Shown here: in pieces, positions 11,090 through 23,000 of the stretch | Layout: the number at the start of each line of letters is the position of its first letter | How positions within the stretch are numbered: position 1 is the first letter of the stretch | Assembly: GCF_958295425.1 (NCBI RefSeq) | Contig: NC_081144.1 | Location: 2,398,501 to 2,462,500, forward strand | Length of the DNA stretch: 64,000 nucleotides | Origin: Solea solea | Taxonomy: Eukaryota > Chordata > Actinopteri > Pleuronectiformes > Soleidae | Direction: 5' to 3' | Notes under the pieces: generated by a model | Databases searched by the model: none | Seen by the model: only the letters and a program-made list of their open reading frames with translations | What the model was told of the DNA's origin: nothing | Program-made: the position numbers and the translations under genes

Positions 11090-14000
11090 TCAGCAGCTCT
11101 GACCAATCAGAGCATCCAACATCTCTTTGTACTGCTTCTTATGATGAGGACGAATGAACACGCCAAATCCTTCACAAAGCAAATAGTTAAAAAAAAGAGA
11201 ATTGTTGAGAACATTGAGTCCTTTTTTATATGCAGGTATTTGTAAGAACTTACTGAGTAGAAGGCTGAAGTCCTCGTTTCTCTCTGTGAACAAGCTCACA
11301 ACCGTGGTCACCAGCTTCTCGTAGTCGTCATTCTGCTTGTAGCTGTGAATCGCCTGAAAGAGCTGAGCTGACTTTTGGGCTCCCAGAGCTTTTTTCACAT
11401 CAGCCAGAAAAGCAGAGTGGACCTCTTTCTTTGGAGCACAACCTTGTGGACATAAACACAGAGCACTGGAGGTCAGGAAAAAACTGTTTTTGGTCAGATG
11501 ACAAAAGGCTAACATAATAAAAATGATGGCGCTTTAAGTCTAAGATATCTTAAGAATATGTTTGCCACTTTATCTTGCTGTTACACATTCTTTTCCAAGA
11601 AGAAAATGATGTCTGTAAACCACTCACTCTCCCGCACCAAAGTCCACAAAGAAAATCTGTGTTTTTAGCTTGCAGGAACACAAGAGCTGATATTCTAATG
11701 CTGCTTCGTTTGGCAAGTTTGTGTCACTTTGGCAAATCTAAAACAAAAGATTTCAAACACAGAAGTCGCAGAATAACACATTTGTACGTACTGATTGAGG
11801 CAGCAGTGGATCACCTACTCACCTACAATTTTACGTGCTGTGACATAAAAATCGCTTGATTTTCTCTATGGACTTTGGTGTGGGAAGGGAGAGGTTTACA
11901 AAGCCACACAAACGTCAGTTTCCATTCAGAAAAGACTGATTAACAGCAAGAAAATGTGGTGGACATAATCTTAACATACTGAACTTTTAATGTCTCATGC
12001 TGAATCCTGATGATGGCAGCCATTGGCAGACTGTTTTCCTTTTCTTTTTTGGTTGCTTGCTTTGCAGCATACAAAGTTAGTTAATTATGGTGATTAATGG
12101 TGACCTTTCCACTGAAGGACCATGTCTGCCTATCTGTTGACTAAAACACCTAATAAAAGCACCCACTCTTTCTGATCTGCTCCATATTTGGGCCACAGAT
12201 TTGACATTTTATAAGTGTTTATTGCAGAATCCTTTGTTTTTTCATCAAAGGTAAAAGGATGTAAGACCCTACCAGTCGGAGGTTCTTTTAATCCCTTCTG
12301 GCTGAGGTGTTGTCCCCCTTTGTTGAGCTGTTCTGTGCTGAGCTGACTGCAGGTTGACATCCCACTGGAGGAGCTCAGAGCCACAGCAGGCTGTTTGTCT
12401 GTGGTTTAAACAAAATAAAAACATAACAGTCTGTTGGCACAGTCCCTCCATCTTCTACCAAGTTCATTTGAATACTCGATGCAAACACACACACACCTGT
12501 TCTGATTTTAGACCTAGTAAAGCAAATGCAAATTCTCGTGTAATATACAGTAGATGAGGATGAGTGATCCGTACCACTGTGCGGGATCATTGTTTTCTTG
12601 TCATCCTTGGATAGCGAGTGGTCAGGTTTGTATCCACAGCCCTGACCGGTCAGTTCCACACATCGCTCGTCAAACTTCTTCTTGTGATGTGGACGAACAA
12701 ACTGGTAGAAGCCTGTGACACAGAGACAGAGTTAGAAGCAGACGGTCTGAAAAGTCGCCAGATTTACAGTAGCTGTTGGCAACACTGTAATTGATGGCCA
12801 TCAGGGGATGAAGAGGATTTCAACAAGTGTTTCAAAACAAATCACAGAGTCAACCTTTAATGACTTATTTGGCAGTAAAGCAACAGCTGTTGACATCAAA
12901 TTCAAGGACTATTCAAGGACTAATTCCCTCAAATTCAAAGGACCAGATGTGCTGACACAGCTAAAGATGGGAGGGTAATTTGAAAGAGCCGCTTCTCTCA
13001 TGGTGTCTATGGATCTTGGTTAAGTCAGTCATTGTCATTTTCTTTGGTGAGACACGAGATCTTCGTGGAATCTCAACAGCGGAGAGAGACAGTGGCCCAG
13101 TCTACGTACACCAAGCAACGCAGGGCGCATGAAACAGTAGGTGGTGTCGTAACAAACAAGGGAGACATTTACCTTAATATCAACTTCTTTCTTGCACAAT
13201 ATTCAATGACTTTCAACTTTCGAGGGTTTCAAGGACCCGTGGGGACTGCGGTCACAGCAGCAGACTCACCGCGGAGCAGACTGTGTGTGTTGGTATCCTC
13301 AGCTAAAACAGCTGTGTCAGTGAGCAGGGCCTCCAGGTCGTCAGTCTTCTTGTAGGTCTGCAGAGCCTGCACTATGCGTTCAAAGTTGACTTGGCTCAGC
13401 GATTTCTTCATGTCTGCCAGGAAGATCTTTGCCCTGCTGGCTTTACCTTCAGCAGACACATCCTCCAACACGCTGGGTTTCTTCAACCACACGGAGAGAA
13501 AAAGAGAAAAAAAGACATTGATTACAACGTTCTGTAACACCAACAGGTACAGTTCATTTTGATTCATAATGTCATATATACAGTAAAATAGTTGTTTTAC
13601 CTGCTCATGGACTAATTTGATTTTCCGTTTTCCTCCCCGCATTTCATCATCCATCCTCTTGTCAAACTGAATCAAACGCGTGGACAGATGGCTCGCCTTC
13701 AAACGAAACATGAAAAATTAAAACAAACATGTTGACCCAGCCACGTCACTTGACGTGGTCATTTCAAGTTGTTTTAGTTAAACACAGTAAACAGAGTAAA
13801 AATAATGTTGATAGATAGATGTATAACGAGTACAAGTACAAACAGAAGTAATTGACCTGGTGTTTCTGTTTAGAACCGGAGTTTAGGTCAGGTCAGTGAA
13901 TGCAACACACAGAATATTGAAGTCCTCCACAGTGGATGTTTATCCTTTTCCTCCACAACAACTCGAAATAAAACACGATGGTTGGACTATGTCAATAGTT

Positions 14001-17000
14001 ATCACTGGTTAGAGTTTATAAAGAAGAACTGAGTCTGAAATTGTATTATACTCATAAGTGCTGCTGATAACGCAGTGTTCACTTGGGACACTGGTTATTA
14101 CCAGGTCTAAACAGGCTCTAAAAGGCAGCACTGCCTTTGACTTGTAGAAAAACAGACAACACGTTACCGTGTCCTTCCCCACAGCAGCATCACTGCAGCT
14201 GTTGCCTCGTTCCAGAGCATCCAGCAGGTTCACCGGCCTCCTCGGACTATCCTGCACACCACTCTCATACTCAATACAGATCCTGGCCATCCCACTGGCT
14301 CCGCTCTGTTCATCTGACCACAAACACAAGACAACAGGTGAGGTGACATAACAGGAAGTGACAGGACTGAGCTTTTTATGGAATCTTCATACTCACTGAG
14401 CCTCCTCCTCTTCAGGCTGGGAAGGTGGGAGTCCAACATCTTTGCCTTCTGGGTGTGGGAGCTTTGGGATGACAGAAGGGAGGAAGTGAGGCCAGAGGAC
14501 TGAGTGTCTGGTTGACAGACTGCTCCACAGCTCCCTGCAGCAGACTTCTTCTTCTCTACCACAGGTCTCTGGAACAACCAAACACAAGCGCACAGTCAGT
14601 ACAGACTCACAAATCAAAATGGAGTCAGCTCAGCCAGCTCATTTCCTTCCAGGTGCTAATGTGAATGTTCAATCTGCCACAGATACATACAGTATATTAC
14701 ATTTATCAAATCAGAGCTAAAGATTTTAGAATGTATAAAGATTAAAAGGGCAGAAATGCAAAGATACTCACTAATTAACATACCATGTAATATTTCATTT
14801 TAAAGAAAGTGGGAGCAGGGGTTGTGTCCATTAAAGGTGAATTTGTTTGAAGCCTTTATTGTGTATCATATAAGCTGCAATGTGTAACTGTAGGTGGCTT
14901 TTGTTGATGTTGTTGATATTATTCTGCCTCTGGTCTTTATGAACAGAAATGATATGTAACATGCAAACATCAAACAGTCTAAAGTCTAAAACAGAGAAAA
15001 TCTATCAGACCTGAGGGAGCATTTGCGTGCATAACTTTTTCTGGGTGCTTATTTTTAGTGATTTTTAAATATTTTGGCTATAGTGGAGTTCCACTGAGTG
15101 TTGGAGGTAGGTACTAATCTAAAAAAACAAAATAAAGCAGCTTTGTGAACTGTGCATGTGCAAGGACCCACCAGTTTCTGTGCAACCCTGAAGAACTGAG
15201 AAGCGTCACGGACCACATTCCCAAAGCCGTCATAGAGGCGAACGTAAGGTCGAACCCACGATGGAAGCTGAGCCCGGGCGTCACTGCCCTTAAACCTGCA
15301 GGAAGAGTCACGTGATCTTTTAATTTAACCACCTCAGAGTATGCTAAATCAATAAAAAACACTTTTCTAAAGAAGCTGAAATTGGTTTAATTATTCAACA
15401 ACTTAACCACACAATAGGAAAAATGCCTCTGCAGTGTCTTTGTGTAGGTAATTCTGTGATATGCAACCAAACTCTGACCTGTGATCACACAAGAAGATGG
15501 CTCCAAAATCCTCCTTATGTCGAATGACCCTGCCGATGGCCTGGTTCACAGCTCTGTAAGCCTGCTGTTTGTACCACTCATTCCCAGACAGGTACTTAAC
15601 TCCTGGAGTTTTTTTGCAGCTCAACTCGTCCAAGAACTTCATCTTCAGCATGACGCGAGGGTCCATCTTCGGAGGGAAGGGAAGACCGGTGACGATGACG
15701 CCGCGGCCGAAGGTGTCTGCAAAATCCAGACCCTCACTAGCCTGACGCAGGGATACATTGACAGAAAACAATGTGTGAGATACATACCTGTGTATTGTTA
15801 TATCTGACATGAAGGGAAAAGAAAAGCCTGTTGAACCTCGGTCTTCCTGAGAGCTGTGACACTGCACAAGGTTTGTTTTCATTGAGGACAGAGTATGTAC
15901 GACTATGCTGAAAAGTTTAGATCGCAATTTGAGAATATGGTTCATACCAATACAATTTGGCAGAAGATGATGACTAATGTCTTATATCTGTGATATGATG
16001 TGACAATTATGCCGTATTTCCACCGGCTCTACTCGCCTCGCCTCGGCACGGCACAGCACAGGTTGCATCTCCACTACAAAAAAAAGGTACCTACTCAACG
16101 TGGGCGGAGTCATCACTGCATGGCTGCGTGAAACTGCGGTGACTTTGTTTTATATGCGACACACACACACACACACACACACAAACGAGTGACTAGTGAC
16201 TTGTAAAGCAGTTGTTTTCAGTGTAACTGAATCAAATCACTAGAATCAGTTAATTAAAAAGATTTGTTCAGTACTTCCTCCATGACAGGAAATGTCAGAA
16301 AATGCTGAAAAATAGGTCAGTGTTTGTCAAACCTGGAAATGACGACTCTCTCAAATGTCTTGTTTTTGTCCACAAAGTTTGTTGACTTGTTTTTGTCAAA
16401 ATATTCACATTAAAGAAGCTGAAAAATCATAAAAACTGGTTTTAATTCTTTAGAAAACTCTCAAACTGAATAATCGATTATCAAAATAGTTGAGGATTCA
16501 TTTAGTAATCGAGTAATTGAGTAATCAATTCAGCCCTAATCTGGATATTAAACAATAAGGATTTGAGGCGTAAATTTGAAAGTAAAAAACTTTCAACTGT
16601 TAATTGTTGTTGATAAACATATTTTTGGTAGGGATGGGAATTGATATCGGTCGGATACAGGTCAAAAATCACTGGATCAGATATTGGACTGATAAAAAAT
16701 TTAAAATCTGATACAATCCAAAAAGCCTATATATGCTTCACTATGCAGAGACTTTAAAAATGTAAAGAATAATCTGCAAAAGCATTTTAACTGACGATGT
16801 TTGGGCTGTTTATTTCTTATTTATTTTCTGAAATTGGATTTCAGAAACCTACAATGCTTCCATGTGGCAAATTAGAAATAATATATTTATAATAACCTCA
16901 CCTTTCCTCGACACACAGCAAAGAAGCTTCCCCCTTTGGATGCTGGATCATTAACTTTGTTGTAATAACCATCAATAGTCTATGAACAATAGAGACAGGG

Positions 17001-20000
17001 TCAGCTGCTGAAATGTAGTCATTTAGGGAAATATTCTTAGTAAAATAGCAATACAGACATTTAACAAAAGCTTTACTTGCCTCATTAAAAGTGCCTTTTC
17101 CTTTTGGTTCAACAAACATAGGCTTTATGTTTTCAATACGATCTGCCTGTCCGTTTTCCTGATGAGAACGAACAAACAAACAAACATCAGAAATCATGTG
17201 GAAGGTTTGATATTATGTCTTCACTGTTGATACATTTTACTACATACTTACTCTCCAGAACTCCAGGGTTTTCTCCATTAAAGGAAAAGAAGGAAAAAAC
17301 ACTAAGAGACCATGAGGAACCACACGACTCAGGTTGGCTGAGGAGAGAACACATTTATGATGAGGAAAAGTTTATGTATGTACAGTTGAAACCAGAAGTT
17401 TACATACACTATATAAAAAGACACATATGGATGAACCAGACTTGTGCAAGTCCACAATTCTCTTCCTGATATCTTGGCTGATTTCTTTTGACTTTCCCAT
17501 GATGTTACACAAAGAAGCAGTGTGCCTTAAAATACATCCACAGGTGTGTCTCTAATTAACTCAAATGTTGTCAATAAACCTATCAGAAGCTTCCAAAGAC
17601 ATGACATCTTCATTTGGGCTTTCCCAAATTGTTTAAAGGCATAATAATCTTAGTGTATGTAAACTTCTGACTTTGAAGAAAGTAATACAAAATTGTCTAA
17701 AAAAATCCTTCGCTCATTATTCTGGCATTTAGCAAATAGAAATAATTTTGATAATCCTAACGGACCTAAAACAGGAAAAGTGATTGTCTGATTTCATGTC
17801 AGACAGTGAGAAAAAAAAAGCATATGTGTTTTTTTATATAGTGTATGTAAACTTCTGGTTTCAACTGTATGTGGAGGAGACTGAGGTATGTCGGAATGCA
17901 GGAGGTTTTCCTTAAGGCTTTCTCTGACTGTGTCGGCATCAGTGGAAACTCATGCTATGTTGATCCAGTATTGTGTGCAATTCCACCAATGTTATTCATA
18001 TCAGTGCAATATCTCCTCTACAATGTTTACACTGCAAGTCTTAAGCTCATGCTGCGTATACTCACTGTCTATACTGCATTACTACTACCTTATTATCTTA
18101 ATATTTTTTTATATTTGTATATAAAATTGTATATGTTACAATTCATGTTTATCATATTTAATATTTACTTTTTAAATATCTTTGCCTGTAACTCCCCCCC
18201 CCTTGTGGTGCTAATAAAAGACTGTGGCTTATTTTCAGCCAGAAAAAAAGTCCTTCGATCATCGATAGAGAAAAAAAAATCAGTTGGACTTACCAACAGT
18301 GTTGCCTAAAGACGCCATGTTTTCAGGAATAAACCTGTCACAGAAAGAAAGGTTACAAATTTTAAATTTGCAAGAAAATTGATTTGCCTTTTACTATAAT
18401 CATCATCACATCTGCAGGGTTGACATGAAAATCACTAAACTACGAGTCACAAAGACGGTCAACAAATCTTACTCAGATTTATTTGTAAAGCAAATGAATT
18501 ACACACTGGCAACTCAATGTGCTAGACATAAAATAAACAGAGTTCAGAAAAATAGAAAGAGTAAAAAAACACAAAGCTAGACGGCTAGACGGCAAACCGG
18601 CTTGCTGCCCCCTCACTGAGAGGATGGCAAAGGCATTCACCAAACTCGAGACACCATCGACATCCGGACAGCAGAAAGCCTCCACATCTTCTGCCGCCGA
18701 CTAAAAACACATTTCTTTCGACTCTACCTCGTCTAAGACGACGACGACAAAGCACTTACAAGCACTTACTTGTACATCACACTTATGACTAGCACTTTAT
18801 AGTTGGGCTTACTTTAAGCACTTACTTACTTCTAGCTCTTGTTTGTTCCCAAATGTTTAAATGCACTAATTGTAAGTTGCTTTGGATAAAAGCGTTTGCT
18901 AAATGACATGTAATGTAATCTAATGTAGACTAAAAATAGAGCATAGAATATGATAATAATTTAAAGATTGTACATTACATGTAAAGTCATTTAAAAGAGC
19001 TCACTTATTTACATTGGTACTGATTTCAGCACCATACTCAAGTCAAGTCTGAACAGAGCCTCTAGTTGTGTGATGTAATCAATACTGCAAATAATAATAA
19101 TAAAAAATACTAACCTTCTATCAAATGCTGAACTTAACTGGACGCCATCTGGGCCTCGGTCGATGACGCTGACAAAGATCTGATCCCGTTCAATCACGTG
19201 GCTGTTTTCCAGACACACTGGGAATTCTCTACAGCAACAACAAAAATACAGGATTAAGATTAACTGTTACCTGCTGCTATAGGACTGCTCACAGTCCCAG
19301 TGAGATTATATTAGTACCATCATAGACACAACCACACAAAAAAACAACATCAGAGTGCATAATGTAGATACAAATCACAGCACTGGGCAGTAATAATTAG
19401 ACATATTATGACATAGATGAGATAGTAGCTTTGCTTCATTTTGAATTTCTGTGTTTAAAAAAAATAACTTACATCCTCATCTCAGAGGTGAAGGAGGACA
19501 GAGGAGAGAGGGTCCCACTGGTCAGAATGATGCTGCGAACACCTTGATTTACCAGTTCTTGCATGCTGAAGCCAGGAGAGAAGCACCAGTAACTCAGAAT
19601 GTTGCCTACAAGGTGCCAAGAAACAGTCTGTTAAAATGGGTTTTCAGTGAGAAAACCTCGAGAAAACCCTCAGCAGGGTCCAACCTCAGAGTCAGAAAGG
19701 TTTATGACAACATCGCTATAAATGAAAAAGACAAGTTAAAGCTGTAATTTTCTTCTGAAACACTGTGTGGTGGAGAAAAGAAAATAAACCTGCTGCTGTA
19801 GCAGGAAACTGGAAAAGGCTGCAACAGCAGGTAACGCTGCAAATGATGCATCAGACAAATCCCATCCCTTCGTTTCTATTCTCTAATCAATGCAAGATTA
19901 AAACACTTCTGTGTAATCACCATAGAATAATTCAGTGACAAATTGTTCAATAACAAAGTCAGTCAGTCAGTCATCATCTACCGCTTTATCCTCCACCAGA

Positions 20001-23000
20001 GGGTCGCGGGGGGTGCTGTGCCAATCTCAGCTACATCGGGCGATAGGCGGGGTACACCCTGGACAGTTCGCCAGTCCATCGCAGGGCCACACACAGATAG
20101 AGACAAACAACCATTCACTCTCACACTCACTCCTATGGTCAATTTGGAGTGTCCAATTAACCTATCCCCACATTGCATGTTTTTGGACTGTGGGAGGAAG
20201 CCGGAGAACCCGGAGAGAACCCACGAACACACGGGGAGACCATGCAAACTCCATGCAGAAAGGCCTTTGTTCCAACCGGGGCTCGAACCCGGGTCTTCTC
20301 GCTGCAAGGCGAGAGTGCTAACCACTATACCACCGTGTGGCCCTCAATAACAAAGTAATAAAATAAATATCTGATAGTTGCAGCCCACTAGAAAATTGGG
20401 ATTTTGTGGAATGAATGTGAATTATGTGCCGAGGCTCAAGGCTGTATCAACATCACCTTGTTTCTTTGATGCGGTAGAAGCCCACACATCCGTGTTCTGC
20501 TTCTTCCTGTTAAAGCTGTTGTCTTTGTGGATATGAACCTGTGTCGAACACATGAATATGATAAGATGATGTCACTGTGGTGGAGAGATGCACAGTCAAT
20601 TCCGGGCTGTTCACATCGATGTTTAATGAACACGCACCTTAAAATGAGCTGTGTTGGTCTGCATCTGTAGGTCTCTGTCCTTATCCGACTGTTCACCACA
20701 AAACACCAGCTGCAGGACGAAGAAAGAATGTTGAGGTTTTAAAACATCTTTATCACAACTACCACATTAGGAAGTGATTTGGGGACACTGGGGATTTTTA
20801 GCCACTACAATGGTAACTATAACCAACATAATATTTATTTTCTCTCATGGTTAAAATATTCATTCATGTTACAACAGTGTGAGTAGGGCTTGGGTTTTCT
20901 CCCTCTATCTACAATTCCTCACCAACACATACACTGACATCAAACACATATGTACAGTTAGACAATGTGAGCATTTTCACAACTGCTCACATCCAGGAAA
21001 AGCCATTCTTTGCATTGTCCACTTTTGGTTTAATCTCTTTCAGGAAGGATTCCTAATGCCAGGTCTGGACAGAATACTATAAAAATGTGCGACTGCTCCT
21101 CTATCTTCATCATGTAGCGTACCTGTATGATATCAGACAGCTTCTGCAGTCCATTTGTGTTCAGGAATACTCCCGTCTCTGGAGGGACAACATGTTTCAG
21201 ACCAGTGTGGAAAAAGTCTAATGAAGTTCTTGGTCTACAGTCAATTACTACTTTTTTGTAGGCATTTATCAAAATAAATCAACAAATAAGAGACCACATC
21301 TCTAGGTGGATGGTAAAAGTCATACTGACGTCCTGCTAAGTGTCCACTGATCTGCTCCAGAGCTTCGTAGACGGCCGTCTTGCTGTCGTAGGTGAGGTGA
21401 GCTCTCTTCAACAGCTCATAGATGAAGCTGAGACAGAGACAGAGCAGATGTGTCAACACTCAGACATACAGTGCACAAAAGCACAGATTTATATTCAAGA
21501 TTTATCGTCCACTATCACGCTTTGACCTACATTCCTGGTTTTGTGATGCCTTTGTCACTTGGAACCTCATAAGAATCAATAGCAGCTTCCAGGTCCAGCA
21601 GAATCTCTGTGAAAGCAGACATGAAACCCATGGTTAGGTAAAACGCATTAACTGCAGGCATTTGTATAACTTAATTTAAAGATACTTACGCTTGATTTTA
21701 GCAATCGTGGTTATATCTACTTTTAAACCTGAAACAGAAAAACATATTAGCAGCTGAAACTAGTGACATAACGTAACAAGTGTGACGTTCAAAGGTTGAG
21801 ATATGTAGGAATTCAGACCTGAGTTGAGGGATTCTACATTGAAGTCTTCAGTGAAAGTGCTTCCATGGCTGACCTCTTTAGCCTGCTCCACCAGCAGCCT
21901 GTCCACGGCACTAATGGCGGAGGCTACATCATAGGGAGTCAGGTCAAAAGATGTCGACTCTTCACAGGTCTTTTCCTGCAGACAACAGAGAAACATGCTG
22001 GGATAAGCTCTGCTCTCTGTACATATATACCTCTGCTCCCAATAAATGTAAACACTTCTAGTGCAGTTTCCGCTCAATACCTGCCTGTTTTTTGTGTATT
22101 TTTGGTGTGTTAGAATACTAACTTACTACGACTCAACAGTTTTGTTTAAAGTGAGAAAATGGAGGATTTCAACCTTCAAATAAGGACTGCATCGCCTGCG
22201 TTGGCATTCTGTTACTGATGATTAAATTAATTGTCAACTATTTTGATAATCAATTAGCTTTTTTCATGATTAAAACAAGATTTCTGATTGTTTCAGTTTC
22301 TTAAATGTGGTTTCTGGTTTCTTTGCTCCAGATAACAAAGAAATCATTAAAAACTGAATCATTTTGGTTTGTTTGTTTTTTTCTGTAATTTTCTTTTACA
22401 GAATCGTCTGTAAATTCTGTTGAAATGTTTGATACATTTTAACTGAAATCCTACTGAATCACTCACAATAAAGTATATGTAATGAAATGATATAACGGGT
22501 GCTAAAACACATTAGTGAAGTGTTTTTATCAAATAACAGAGTGAACATGTTTAAAACAGTCTTACCACATTATGAGCTTCATCAAAAATGACAACAGCTC
22601 TATTCAGTTCGATATTGTGGGCCCTGCGGCTCTGTGAAACAACGAGGAGAGAGAATTCACACTTTTATTAAAGCAGGACAATGCACTTGTCAGAAGTCAA
22701 CACTTGTGGACACATGTGATCTGAAGATGACTGTGAAGGCCGCTCACCTTTGGATCCAGCAGGTAGTTGTACGGCATAAAAATGATTTCTGCCTGCTGCT
22801 TCAAGGAACGCGAGAGGTAGTATGGACAGACTCTGGAGAGAAGGAGAAGAAGAAAAAAAGACTGATTGAGGTATCACACAGACATTTTTTTGAAGCTGTG
22901 TCTTACAGAATGTACCTATTTTTACCCAGACTGATTTACTTTAATTTCCCTTTTTATGTCCCCATGTGAGTGTTATTAAAAGTAGGGCTGCAATGATTAA

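Noticed and set aside
17869..18309. 146-codon plus-strand frame beside the Tc1-like element
   Set aside because: It is a low-complexity hydrophobic translation of AT-rich intron and runs antisense through an rtel1 exon; no known domain.
19960..20343. tRNA gene on the minus strand near 20270-20343
   Set aside because: The A and B boxes are good, but the head is joined to a SINE body and tail with a 13-base target duplication, so it is a retroposon.
19935..20358. Several overlapping frames of 60-135 codons
   Set aside because: All lie inside the SINE and are by-products of its GC-rich body.
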